Origin: Neopusillimonas aromaticivorans
GTDB taxonomy: Bacteria; Pseudomonadota; Gammaproteobacteria; Burkholderiales; Burkholderiaceae_B
Direction of reading: 5' to 3'
Assembly: GCF_030344915.1 (NCBI RefSeq)
Contig: NZ_CP128233.1
Span: 1,736,001-1,800,000 of the forward strand
Length of the DNA stretch: 64,000 nucleotides
The position numbers and the translations under genes were made by a program. Below, piece by piece: positions 19,502-28,763 of this stretch (its first letter is position 1; each line of letters starts with the position of its first letter). The notes below the pieces were generated by a model. It searched no databases. It was given only the letters and a program-made list of their open reading frames with translations, and was not told the DNA's origin.

Positions 19502-20554
19502 ATGGAAAATCTTGATCTCGTAGTTTTACGCGCCCTGTACGACTGGCGTCGTGCGGGTAAACGGGCCTTGCTGGCGACAGTGGTGCGTACCTGGGGGTCG
19601 TCGCCCCGGCCTGTGGGTTCAACCATGGCATTGTGTGAAGATGGTGCCGTCGTGGGTTCGGTGTCGGGCGGGTGCATTGAAGATGACCTGATCTACCGTT
19701 TCACCAAGGCCTATGCCGGCGCACCGCAAAACGAAGACATGCCGCAGGGCGCGCCGCGTTTTCTGAAATACGGTATCAAGGCAGACGAGGCCCATCGGTT
19801 TGGTTTGCCCTGTGGTGGCACTCTGGAACTGCTGCTTGAGTTCGACCCCGAGCCCGACGCCTTGGCGGCCTTGATTGCTGACTTGCAGTCCGGCCGGCTG
19901 ATGCACCGGCGTGTCAGCCTGGCGGATGGCCAGGTTACCTTGCTGCCTGCCGGGCAGCCTGAAGCTCTGGTCGTCACCGACACCGAACTGGTCAATACCT
20001 TCGGCCCCGAATATCGCATGCTGCTGATCGGTGCCGGGCAACTGGCTGAATATCTGGCCACCATGGCGTTGTTCAACGGTTTTGCGGTCACCGTGTGCGA
20101 TCCGCGCGAAGAATATCGTGGCAGCTGGTCGGTACCCGGAGTGACGGTGGTGTCCGAGATGCCCGATGACGTGGTGCTGGCGTTCAAGGCCGACCGTCGT
20201 TCCTGCATTATTGCCTTGACGCACGACCCCAAACTTGACGATCTGGCCTTGCTTGAGGCGCTTGAAACCGAGGCGTTTTACGTGGGGGCCATTGGTTCGC
20301 GCAGCAATAACCAGGCCCGTCACCAACGCATGATCGAACACTTTGATCAAACACCTGAATCGCTCAAGCGCCTGCGGGGGCCTATCGGTATTTATATTGG
20401 CAGCAAGACCCCACCTGAAATCGCTGTCAGCATCATGGCCGAAGTCTTGGCCGTGAAAAATGGCGTGACCCTGCCCCGAGACATGGAGGTGGCGTTTGCC
20501 AAAGATAACGCAGGTGTAGCGGGCTCGGGTGCCGAGGCGGTCTGTTCGGTTTGA
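19502..20554 (+). CDS. XdhC/CoxI family protein
   Basis: The protein of about 350 residues has the XdhC N-terminal domain (TVVRTWGSSPRPVGSTMA, GSVSGGCIEDDLI) and a C-terminal Rossmann domain (LLIGAGQLAEYLATMALFNG, VGAIGSRSNNQARHQRMIE). Family members insert or sulfurate the molybdenum cofactor of xanthine dehydrogenase or CO-dehydrogenase-type enzymes. No molybdoenzyme gene is in the window, so the client is unknown. I prefer the ATG at 19502 (MENLDLVVLRALYDW) to the one at 19481. It is intact in one frame. Confidence 0.85.
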   Translation: MENLDLVVLRALYDWRRAGKRALLATVVRTWGSSPRPVGSTMALCEDGAVVGSVSGGCIEDDLIYRFTKAYAGAPQNEDMPQGAPRFLKYGIKADEAHRFGLPCGGTLELLLEFDPEPDALAALIADLQSGRLMHRRVSLADGQVTLLPAGQPEALVVTDTELVNTFGPEYRMLLIGAGQLAEYLATMALFNGFAVTVCDPREEYRGSWSVPGVTVVSEMPDDVVLAFKADRRSCIIALTHDPKLDDLALLEALETEAFYVGAIGSRSNNQARHQRMIEHFDQTPESLKRLRGPIGIYIGSKTPPEIAVSIMAEVLAVKNGVTLPRDMEVAFAKDNAGVAGSGAEAVCSV

Positions 20555-20583
20555 CGGCGTGGTCTGCGATCAACGCTGGCGCT

Positions 20584-21269
20584 TTAAAAGACGTCGTCGT
20601 CACGAAACCAGCCGGTCAGGCTCCAGCGTGTGCGTCGTGTCGGTAGCACTTCGTGCCAGATGGTGTCGCTTCTGAACACTACCAGCCGGCCGGGCAGGGG
20701 TAACAGTTTTGTGACGCGCTCCAGCGGGGTGCCTGTTTGGATGGTTTGTGCCTGAGTTTCCAGCATCGCTTGGGGGTATCGACGTGCTGTGCCTCTGCGT
20801 CGGGAGTCGTTTCATACAAGCACAGCTCGCCGCCGTCGTCGTCATTCCAGTCATCGTTCAGATAAAGCACGGCCGAGATTTTCCGGTGGGGGCTGTTGCG
20901 GTGCTGGTCAAGGTGCCGGCTGTAGCCATAGCCGCTGTCGTAGCGTGCCAGGTGGAATTCTTCGCTGCGCAGGCCAAGGTAGTACTGCTGGTTCAGGGTT
21001 TGGCGAAGTTCGGCCAGAAAGCCGGTGAAGGGATGGGTGTTGAAGGGGAAGTGTTGAAATCGACCCAGCAGATGCTGTCGCCGCGAATTTTCGGGTTGTT
21101 TTGCCGGCTGGCGTGTTTCCCGATGGTGGCATCGTGAAACTGGCCGGCTTCCCAGAGTGTCTGGCTGGCCCCCGCAAGGACAAGCGCCAGTCGTGCGGGA
21201 TGACCCCATCGGACATGGCCCAGCCGTTCACTTCAAGGCTGGTAAAAAAACGTCGGGAAGTGCGATCAA
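20584..21269 (-). CDS. 2-oxoglutarate/Fe(II)-dependent dioxygenase (prolyl-4-hydroxylase type), frame-broken
   Basis: About 228 residues in four frame segments. The iron site is seen as HLDQH (HxD) within YDSGYGYSRHLDQHRNS and the distal histidine in FRSDTIWHEVLPT. The 2OG-binding arginine would be in RRTRWSLTGWFR. LYLNDDWNDDDGGELCLYE is typical for the P4Hc family. Breaks lie near 21165 (before GASQTLWEAGQF), near 21050 (before HPFTGFLAELRQT) and near 20770. The N-terminus is uncertain: an 8th base in the A7 run at 21244-21250 would link a TTG at 21269 to FFTSLEVNGWAMSDGVIP. Otherwise the ATG at 21216 or one further upstream (21354) is used. The substrate (protein, amino acid or small molecule) is unknown. 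Confidence 0.7.
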
Positions 21270-21369
21270 AATGTTCGCCTAAAGCTGGAATTTTAAGCGA
21301 AATCCCTAGGTTTCCACAAAATGCTTCAAGAGTAAACTTTTGAAGTTGAATCAATTATGAGGGGAAGAA

Positions 21370-22365
21370 ATGACATCCAGCGGGCCCTTGCGTGTGTGTG
21401 TGGCCGGTGCCGGAGCGATCGGCTGTACCGTCGCGGCGCGTCTTCAAGCCGGTGGTCAGCCCGTCAATGTTCTGGCGCGCGGCGATACGCTGGCCGCACT
21501 GCGCCAGAACGGCATTTGTCTGACGGATCTTGAAGGTGAACATCAGGTTGCCGTAAGTGCCAGCGCCAGTGCTACGGACTTTGGTGTGCAGGACATCGTC
21601 TTTGTGTGCACCAAAGCGCAGTCGCTGCCATCAATTTTGCCGTCATTGGCACCGCTGATCGGTGAACACACGATGGTCGTGCCGATGGTCAATGGCGTAC
21701 CCTGGTGGTATTTTCATGCCGAGGGCAGCCGTTTTTCCGGGCAGGTCGTCAATGCGGTAGACCCTGACGGCGCGCTGACGCGGGCCTTGCCCCTCGCGCA
21801 GGTCATCGGTTGTGTGGTGTTCATTACGGCGCAGTCGCTGGCACCGGGGGTGGTTCACTCGAATAACCCGCACCTGATCGTGTTTGGTGAGCCCTCGGGT
21901 CAGATGACCCCTCGGCTCGAGCGTCTGCGCGCTCTGGTCGAAGCGGCGGGAATTGAAGCGCGTGGGGTTGATCGCATCCGCGATACGCTCTGGACCAAGA
22001 TTTTGGCCAATCTGACCTCCAACCCGTTGTCTGTTGTCACCGGGGCAACACTTGAGCAGCTGTATTCATTGCCGGATCTGAAACGCATTGTGGTCAAGAT
22101 GCTGCATGAGGGCCTGGCGGTTGCGGCCGCCTATGGTGCGCGTGTCAATTTTGATCCGCATACCTTTATTGAGTTGGCCGCCGGTATGGGGCCTGTTAAA
22201 ACATCCATGCTGCAAGATTATGAAAAAGGTCTGCCGCTTGAGCTTGCCGCCATTGGTGACGCTGTCCTTGAACTGGCACAACGTATGGATATGGCCATGC
22301 CGGTCACGCAAGATGTCCTGGCGCTGGCACGGTTTCGCGGGCAGGCCGTCGCTGCGTCCCGCTAA
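21370..22365 (+). CDS. 2-dehydropantoate 2-reductase family (PanE/ApbA-like) oxidoreductase
   Basis: The 331-residue protein has the NADP-binding start VAGAGAIGCTVAARLQAGG, the ketopantoate-reductase middle VFVCTKAQSLPSILPSLAPL and VPMVNGVPWW, and the helical C-terminal lysine/asparagine region TLWTKILANLTSNPLSVVTG. True PanE reduces 2-dehydropantoate to pantoate. Because it sits directly in front of a class II aldolase and a TRAP transporter, I infer reduction of a related 2-oxo acid in a catabolic route instead. A good Shine-Dalgarno (GAGGGGAAG) precedes the ATG. It is intact in one frame. Confidence 0.85.
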   Translation: MTSSGPLRVCVAGAGAIGCTVAARLQAGGQPVNVLARGDTLAALRQNGICLTDLEGEHQVAVSASASATDFGVQDIVFVCTKAQSLPSILPSLAPLIGEHTMVVPMVNGVPWWYFHAEGSRFSGQVVNAVDPDGALTRALPLAQVIGCVVFITAQSLAPGVVHSNNPHLIVFGEPSGQMTPRLERLRALVEAAGIEARGVDRIRDTLWTKILANLTSNPLSVVTGATLEQLYSLPDLKRIVVKMLHEGLAVAAAYGARVNFDPHTFIELAAGMGPVKTSMLQDYEKGLPLELAAIGDAVLELAQRMDMAMPVTQDVLALARFRGQAVAASR

Positions 22366-22497
22366 CGTTCTGGCAGTTTCTTTCCAGGCCGTGCCAGTGC
22401 TGCCCGGCCTGTCCGATTTGCGCTGGCATGACGGCTGACGCCGCCATGCCGTGTTCCCCGGCGAAAGCGCAACGCCGGCCCACTCTGGAGCCTTGTT

Positions 22498-23258
22498 ATG
22501 TCTGATGTTGTCATCCGCCCCGCCAACTGCAGTGATGCCGAATGGGCCTTGCGCGAACAGCTGGCGTATTGCTATCGCCTGGTTGATTTTTTTGGCTGGA
22601 CCGAAACTATTTTCAACCATATTTCAGCCCGCCTGCCTGGGCCGGCACACCATTATCTGGTGAATCCGTTTGGTTTGAATTACAGCGAGGTGACTCCGGC
22701 CAACTTGTTGAAAGTGGACCTCGACGGCAACAAGCTTGACCCTTCCGAGTACGACGCCAACCCGGCAGGGTTTGCCCTGCACAGCGCGGTTCATGGTGCG
22801 CGCGATGATATCCATTGCCTGATTCACACCCACACGACCCCGTTTCAGCCGTGGCCCAGAAGCAGGCCGGGTTTGATCACAACAATTTCTACGGTGCGCA
22901 GCTGTTTGGTCGTGTGGCTTACCATGCGTTCGAAGGCATCACGCTGTTTGCCGATGAAAAAACCCGTATGCTGGCCAGCCTGGGCAGCAAACATATTCTG
23001 GTCTTGCGCAACCATGGTGTTGCAGTGGGTGAAAGCAGTATCGAAAAGGCGTTCTTCCTTCTGTGGACGGTCCAGCGTGCGGCTGAAATTCAGGCCCAAT
23101 CGACAGCGATGGGAGGTGAAGATGTCGTCTTGTCAGACGAAATTCGCCAAAAATGTGCCGATCTGACGGCAATGTTGATCCGGGAGGATGATTTTGCCGT
23201 CAAATTCTTCAATGCAATGATTCGTAAGATGCATGCAGAAAAGGGTAACTCTTGGTAA
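22498..23258 (+). CDS. Class II aldolase/adducin family protein
   Basis: A protein of about 253 residues with FFGWTETIFNHISARLPG, the zinc-ligand histidines in IHCLIHTHTTPVSAV (after repair) and ILVLRNHGVAVGESSIEKAFF. The family covers L-fuculose/L-ribulose phosphate aldolase and epimerase types as well as decarboxylating versions of sugar-acid catabolism. One break lies in the C4 run at 22838-22841; a fifth C restores the frame. Its position between the PanE-like reductase and the TRAP genes suggests shared use of an imported hydroxy- or keto-acid. Confidence 0.85.
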
Positions 23259-23357
23259 CTTTGAGCGAAATTGGCGACACGTTAAGTGTGCTGAATGTTA
23301 TTTGCCAATTGGTTTAAGGTTAAAATTTCGCATCTTGTTCTATCAAAGGATGTGGGG

Positions 23358-23885
23358 ATGCAACACGCATACGAAACGCCGCCAGAGCCCGTGCCGGCTT
23401 CTGGATTGGCAAGGGCTTACAAAGGCCTGCTCAACGGCACGGGCGCGTTCGCGGCGCTGCTTTTTTGGCCATGGCGCTACTGGTTTGTACCGATGTTCTG
23501 CTGCGTAATCTGGGTAATTCGTCAATTGGCTGGGCGGTAGAAGTTACCGAGTACATGATGATGCTGGCGGCCTTCTGTGCTGCGCCGTGGCTGGTCTTCA
23601 CCAATGACCATATCCGCGTTGATGTCATTGTGCGAAATTTCACGGGCGTTGCCAAGTTTGTCGTCAGTTTTATTTCGTATACAGTTTGTTTGCTGATTTC
23701 TGCCGTGTTGGCTTGGTACAGCTACACCAGCCTGATGGATGCAAAAGCCCAGGGGGATCGTGTTCAAGGTCCTCATGTTCCCTGAATGGTGGCTGGGTCT
23801 GCCCATGCTGTTCTGTTTTGCATTGCTCGTCATCGAGTTCACCCGCCAGTTTGTTGGCATCTTCGTACCGGTCAAGGGGGCGTAA
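23358..23885 (+). CDS. dctQ: TRAP transporter small permease (DctQ type)
   Basis: A protein of about 176 residues with four predicted membrane segments, for example LAMALLVCTDVLLRNLG and VVSFISYTVCLLISAVLAWY, and the DctQ-typical WAVEVTEYMMMLAAFCAAPW. Two breaks: the T6 run at 23461-23466 (a seventh T restores ALLFLAMALLVC) and the GGGGG near 23755. Its TAA overlaps the ATG of the large permease (TAATG), so they are translationally coupled. With DctM and DctP it imports an organic acid using an ion gradient. Confidence 0.88.
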
Positions 23886-25201
23886 TGGATTGGCAATCTG
23901 CACTAACCCTGTTGCTGGGTACGTTGTTTGTCCTGATGCTGATCGGCGTGCCGGTGGCATTTGCGTTTTTGGGCGTCAACCTTTTGGGCGCCTGGATTTT
24001 CATGGGTGGCGAAGCGGGTATCAGCCAGCTGGTTCGTAACTCGATTCAATCGGTCAGCAGTTTTTCACTGACGCCCATTCCGTTGTTTATTCTGATGGGC
24101 GAGGTGTTGTTCCATACGGGGCTGGCCTATCGGGCCATCAATGCCATTGAACGACTGATCGCTCGTGTTCCGGGTCGTTTGTCGGTGGTGTCGGTGGTGG
24201 GTGGAACGGTATTTGCCACCCTGTCGGGTTCGACTATCGCCAATACGGCCATGATGGGCGGTACATTGCTGCCCGAAATGATGCGTCGCGGCTACCATCC
24301 GAATATTGCCATGGGTCCGATCATGGCTGTGGGTGGTATCGCCATGCTGATTCCGCCGTCGGCCCTGGCCGTCATGCTGGGCAGTCTGGCCGGCATTTCC
24401 ATCTCCAAGCTGCTGATCGGGGGCATCATTCCTGGCTTGTTGATGGCGTTGCTGTTCCTGGGCTATGTGGTTGTTCGCTGCAAGATCAGCCCCGAAATGG
24501 CACCGGCCGATGATCCCTCCCAGCGTGTGTATGGTTGGGAAAAGTGGAAGCCGTTTTTCCGCGATGTCGTGCCCCTGCTGGGTATTTTTGTGGCGGTGGT
24601 GGGCAGCATGCTGGCCGGCTGGGCATCGCCCACCGAATCGGCGGCGATTGGTGCGGTGGCCGCAACCATTGCGACCATGTGCTATGGCGCGTTCACGCTT
24701 CAGAGTTTTTACAAGTCGTTGATTGAAACCGCCCGTATTTCGGTCATTATTCTGTTTGTCCTGATTGCGTCGACCACGTTCTCGCAGTTGCTGAGCTTTT
24801 CGGGTGCAACGTCCGGGTTGCTGGGCATCATTACTGCCTATGACCTGTCGCCGTTCATGCTCATCATCGGGATGCTGCTGATTCTGCTGGTGCTGGGTTG
24901 TATCATCGACCAGGTCAGCATGATGATGATTACGCTGCCGTTTTTCATGCCGCTGGCCAATGCTGCCGGTATTGACCCTGTCTGGCTGGGTGTGATGTTG
25001 CTGGTCGCCATGGAGCTGGGTCTGCTGACACCGCCGTTCGGCCTGTTGTGCATGGTCATGCAAAGTGTGGCGCCGCCCCAGATCCGCCTGACGCAAATTT
25101 ACGCGTCGGTGTTTCCGTTCATTGTGATCGAGGTGCTTGTCATCGCCTTGATCCTGTTTTTGCCCTGGCTGGCTATTGGTTTGCCGCGGCTCATGATGTA
25201 A
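23885..25201 (+). CDS. dctM: TRAP transporter large permease (DctM type)
   Basis: The 438-residue, very hydrophobic protein shows the DctM hallmarks: PLFILMGEVLFHTGLAYRAI, GGTVFATLSGSTIANTAMMG, LIPPSALAVMLGSLAGISI, GWASPTESAAIGAVAA and LGCIIDQVSMMMITLPFFMP. It is intact from the ATG at 23885 overlapping the DctQ stop; the frame stays open further upstream but that part is antisense-like noise. It forms the substrate channel of the TRAP system. Confidence 0.93.
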   Translation: MDWQSALTLLLGTLFVLMLIGVPVAFAFLGVNLLGAWIFMGGEAGISQLVRNSIQSVSSFSLTPIPLFILMGEVLFHTGLAYRAINAIERLIARVPGRLSVVSVVGGTVFATLSGSTIANTAMMGGTLLPEMMRRGYHPNIAMGPIMAVGGIAMLIPPSALAVMLGSLAGISISKLLIGGIIPGLLMALLFLGYVVVRCKISPEMAPADDPSQRVYGWEKWKPFFRDVVPLLGIFVAVVGSMLAGWASPTESAAIGAVAATIATMCYGAFTLQSFYKSLIETARISVIILFVLIASTTFSQLLSFSGATSGLLGIITAYDLSPFMLIIGMLLILLVLGCIIDQVSMMMITLPFFMPLANAAGIDPVWLGVMLLVAMELGLLTPPFGLLCMVMQSVAPPQIRLTQIYASVFPFIVIEVLVIALILFLPWLAIGLPRLMM

Positions 25202-25218
25202 CCAAAGGAGATTCAACC

Positions 25219-26186
25219 ATGAAAATGCAATTGAAAAAATTGTTGTCGGGACTTTCCTGGGTCTGGCTGCGATGTCGGCTGTCCAGGCGGCAGAGGTCAC
25301 TCTGAAAGCAGTCAGCGTCTTTAACCAGGACGCCTTCTTTTTCCGTCAGTTCAACGAGTTCATGAAGGCGGTGAACGAAGAGGGCAAAGGGCTGGTACAG
25401 ATCCAGTTCGTGGGTGGCCCCGAAGCGATGCCTCCGTTCGAAGTGGGCAGTGCATTGCGTTCCGGTGTGGTCGACATTGCCAACACGACAGCCGTGTTCC
25501 ACGCCAATCTGGTGCCTGAAGGCCTGACGCTGACGGTTACCAATACGCCAATGGCCGAGCTGCGCAAAAATGGCGGCTACGAACTGATGGACAAGATCCA
25601 CCGTGAAAAGGCCAACATGGTCTGGCTGGGTCGTACGACAGATGGTCTGAAATACCACGTATATGCCAACAAAAAGCCTGAAGGCAATTCGTTCTCGGGC
25701 ATGAAGCTGCGCAGCGTGCCGGTGTACCGTGCTTTCTTCCAGTCGCTGGGCGCAACACCGTTGCAGGTTCCCCCGGGTGAAGTGTTCACCGCCCTTGAGC
25801 GTGGTGTGGTTGACGGTTATGGCTGGCCCAGCGTCGGTATTTTCGACCTTGGCTGGCAAGAAAAGACCAAGTATCGCGTTGAGCCCGGTTTCTACAACGT
25901 TGAAGTCAGCCTGTTCATGAACCAGGACACCTGGGAAAAGAAACTGGACGACAAGCAGCGTGAGTTTCTGAAGGCACAAATGGCTAAAATTGAAGCCAAC
26001 TACGCCAAGGATCACGAACTGGCTGCCGCCGAAGAGAAGCGTCAGAAGGATTTCGGTATTGAAATGGTACCGGTGGCTGACGGTGCTGCATTCGTCAAGC
26101 AGGCGAACGACTCGGCCTGGGCTGCCATTGAGCAGACCAGCCGCTATGGCAAACAGCTGCGCGAGAAGTTCGGCGCTAACCAGTAA
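25219..26186 (+). CDS. dctP: TRAP transporter substrate-binding protein (DctP type)
   Basis: About 322 residues. The periplasmic signal peptide becomes complete if the A6 run at 25234-25239 has one more A: MKMQLKKIVVGTFLGLAAMS, then a cleavage site near AVQAAEV. The mature part has FRQFNEFMKAVNEEGKG, the ligand arginine region SGMKLRSVPVYRAFFQSLG and VPPGEVFTALERGVVDGYGW, typical of TAXI-free DctP proteins. The Shine-Dalgarno AAGGAG is nine bases upstream. Here the receptor gene comes last (Q-M-P), the reverse of the common P-Q-M order. The ligand is unknown. Confidence 0.92.
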
Positions 26187-26218
26187 TTACGGTTTTGTAC
26201 AGGCTTAAGGGGCACATC

Positions 26219-26362
26219 ATGACCACCGGTGAACTGATTGTTGTTGCGTTGTTCGTTGTCGGTCTGGCGTGTTCCCTGACGCTGCTGGTGTGGCTGGTGC
26301 GCATGTTGCGCCGTGAAAGCGATACGGGTCAGCGTCGCGTAAAAAACAACGCAGGCCAGTAA
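26219..26362 (+). CDS. Small single-span membrane protein, 47 residues
   Basis: This short frame begins 32 bases after dctP and ends before a strong terminator. The start is MTTGELIVVALFVVGLACSL, then TLLVWLVRMLRR, and a charged end with RVKNNAGQ. It reads as one membrane helix (about residues 5-28) with a positively charged cytoplasmic tail. I know no named family. Its place as the last gene of the TRAP transcript suggests an accessory or regulatory subunit, but that is inference. A Shine-Dalgarno-like AAGGGG lies ten bases upstream. Confidence 0.6.
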   Translation: MTTGELIVVALFVVGLACSLTLLVWLVRMLRRESDTGQRRVKNNAGQ

Positions 26363-26403
26363 CTTTACTGGCTTCCCGGTTATTAACGCCAAAGCCGTTT
26401 GTA

Positions 26404-26441
26404 AAAGAGCCCTGCCGGTTGTGAAACCGGCAGGGCTCTTT
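26404..26441 (+). terminator. Strong rho-independent terminator after the TRAP operon
   Basis: A perfect 17-bp stem AAAGAGCCCTGCCGGTT / AACCGGCAGGGCTCTTT surrounds a GTGA loop and ends in TTTGTT. It follows the small membrane gene and precedes the convergent antiporter gene, so it can work in both directions. Confidence 0.92.
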
Positions 26442-26532
26442 GTTGGGTACGGTAGCGGGCTGAAGTGCTTTTTTAGAGTGTTTTTTAACCCTGACGACGT
26501 TGCCTCCGTGTTGCACAAGTGCCGAAGCACCT

Positions 26533-27827
26533 TTAGCTGAAGGTGTTGGGCAGCAGGAAGAAGAACGCGGCGACCGCGGTGGGCACCGCTGCAGACATCA
26601 GCAGCTTGAGCGGCGAGATGGCGCCATCCGGGAAGGTGCCTTTCAGGATGGCGAAACCCGCCGGGTTGGGGGCGTTGGCAATGACGGTAAGACCGCCGCC
26701 CGTGACCGCCCCGGCCACCAGCATGTAGCGCCACAGATCGCTCGTGCCTTCAACCAGTGAACCCAGGTAGGTCAGGGCGGCATTATCGGTAACCGCGGTC
26801 AGGGCAGTAGCGCCCCAGAACAGAACCGTCGGGGAAAGCCCGCCCAGAAGGTCTTGCAACCACCATTTCTGCATGCCGCCCAGAACAACCAGCCCGGCCA
26901 GGAAGAAACCGACCAGCAGTCCTTCTTTGATCAGCAGGGGGTTCTGGAACTTTTTGTAGGCCTCGGCGTAACCAATGAACATCATGAGCAGGCCCATGAA
27001 CATGGCCGGATGATGCGCGGTCAGGACGACGGCAACCAGGAAACCCAGGTGGATGGCCATGACCAGCGGGGGAGCCGCAGGACGCTTGTCGGCGGACTCG
27101 TCGGTGGCATTGACGCCGGTACCCGTACCGATGGCTTTACTGACCAGATATTTGCGTACGATCAGGGTCAGCAGGGCGGCATTGATGATGACGGCAGCGA
27201 CCGCACGCCAGCCAAAGTGCGTGGCCATGTAGGCAGAGTCCCAGCCGAAGGTTTGGGCCACCATGAGTACCGGAGGGGCTGCATAGGCCGTTAGCACGCC
27301 GCCAATCGACACGTTAACGAACAGCACGCCGATGGTAAGGTATTTGAACCCTGCCTGTTCGGAGCGCCGGAAATAGGCATCGCGCAGCAGCAATGCCGCC
27401 AGCGTCATGGCGGCAGGTTCCGTGATGAACGATCCGGCCAGTGGCACCATTGACATCGTAATAAAGAACATCGCCACTTCAGTGCGGATGGGCACCACAC
27501 GCGCAAGGCTGCGCACCAGCAGGCCGACCAGGTCGAGAATGGGTTTGCTGGCCGCAATGACCATGATGGCAAATACGAACAGCGGCTCGGTAAAGTTGCG
27601 TGAGTCGACGTAACGGATGGCTTCGGGAGCCCCCGCCGAAATGACCATGATGATGATCAGGACAAACGCCCAGACCCCGAATACGGCCTCGACTTCAGCC
27701 AGCAAATGCCACAGGCCCGAATGGGGCCCTTTTTGTTGGACAGTCGGGCAAAAACCGGCACTGAAAAGGTATGGATGATGGCAACGGCAAACAGAAACGT
27801 TGCCAACGCTTCAAGGAAAGAGGGCAT
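26533..27827 (-). CDS. Putative Na+/H+ antiporter (Na_H_antiport_3-like)
   Basis: About 431 residues with 10-12 membrane segments. It begins MPSFLEALATFLFAVAIIHT; central segments include MVPLAGSFITEPAAMTLAAL and VSIGGVLTAYAAPPVLMVAQ, and the end is VAAFFFLLPNTFS. The sequence resembles the putative Na+/H+ antiporter family of proteobacteria. One break in the G4 run at 27723-27726 separates the first 30 residues; one more base restores KKGPHSGLWHLLAEVEAVFG. It is followed by no gene on its strand; ubiA ends 13 bases upstream. Confidence 0.8.
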
Positions 27828-27839
27828 GGCTTTGAACCT

Positions 27840-28763
27840 TTAGTTGACTAGCGTACCGCCCAGGGCGGCGACGATCAGCAAAACGCCAGGGGTCATGTTG
27901 GAGCGAAACAGCATGAAATTGCGGTCGGGGTGGGCCAGACTGAAGACCCGCATTTGCCAGGCAAAGTGACCGGCAATAATGGCAAGCACGACGAAGTACG
28001 CCCATGAGTGCTGCAGTGCGATGCCTGCATACAGCCAAAGGGCAATCGTGGCCACATAGAACCCGCCGATCCAGAGTTTACCGTGTTCGCCAAAACGCAT
28101 GGCTGTTGACTTGACGCCCAGTTTCAGATCGTCACGCACATCGACATAGGCGTAGATAGAGTCGTAGCCGACTTGCCACAACACGGCCCCCACCCACATG
28201 GCGATACCGGCCAGCGGCAAGGTGTTCTGGGTGTCGGACCAGGCCATCAGCATGCCCCAGTTGAACCCGATGCCCAGCACAATTTGCGGCCAGTAGGTAA
28301 AGCGTTTGCACAGCGGGTAGATGATGACGATGGGAACCAGCAGCACGGCCAGCCAGCGACTGTATTCGTTGACCGCGAACAGCAGCAATGCGCACACGAT
28401 GAATTGCCCCAGCAGGAACCACAGGGCGTTTTTCAGCGACAGCTGGCCGCTGGTGAGTGGCCGGAAACGGGTGCGTTCGACCTGGCTGTCGATGTCGCGG
28501 TCGAAAATATCGTTGATGGTGCAGCCTACCCCGCGCATCAGCAAGGCCCCCAGCGAAAAGATGAACAGCCGGAATAGCGTAGGCCAGCCGTCAGCTGCCT
28601 GAACCAGCGCGGCCAGGCAGGGCAGCAAGGTAAGCCAGGTACCTACCGGCCGGTCGAGCCGGCACAGGCGCGCATACGGCCCCCACGACGCCGGCAAACA
28701 GCGCGCCACCCAGTCATCGTGGCGCATATCGGACAGATCGGGCGTGTGTCGCGTTGTGCTCAC
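27840..28763 (-). CDS. ubiA: 4-hydroxybenzoate octaprenyltransferase
   Basis: The 307-residue integral membrane prenyltransferase has both aspartate-rich motifs: NDIFDRDIDSQVERTRFRPL at about 84-103 and DVRDDLKLGVKS near 210. These bind Mg-diphosphate of the polyprenyl donor. It joins the side chain to 4-hydroxybenzoate in ubiquinone biosynthesis at the inner membrane. It is intact in one frame. The start overlaps the end of the upstream aminotransferase gene by four bases (ATGA-type coupling). Confidence 0.95.
   Translation of the reverse strand: MSTTRHTPDLSDMRHDDWVARCLPASWGPYARLCRLDRPVGTWLTLLPCLAALVQAADGWPTLFRLFIFSLGALLMRGVGCTINDIFDRDIDSQVERTRFRPLTSGQLSLKNALWFLLGQFIVCALLLFAVNEYSRWLAVLLVPIVIIYPLCKRFTYWPQIVLGIGFNWGMLMAWSDTQNTLPLAGIAMWVGAVLWQVGYDSIYAYVDVRDDLKLGVKSTAMRFGEHGKLWIGGFYVATIALWLYAGIALQHSWAYFVVLAIIAGHFAWQMRVFSLAHPDRNFMLFRSNMTPGVLLIVAALGGTLVN

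Noticed and set aside
24065..25300. A 411-codon minus-strand frame opposite dctM
   Set aside because: The translation is rich in His, Gln, Arg and Asn with no hydrophobic core, as expected for the complement of a very hydrophobic membrane protein gene.
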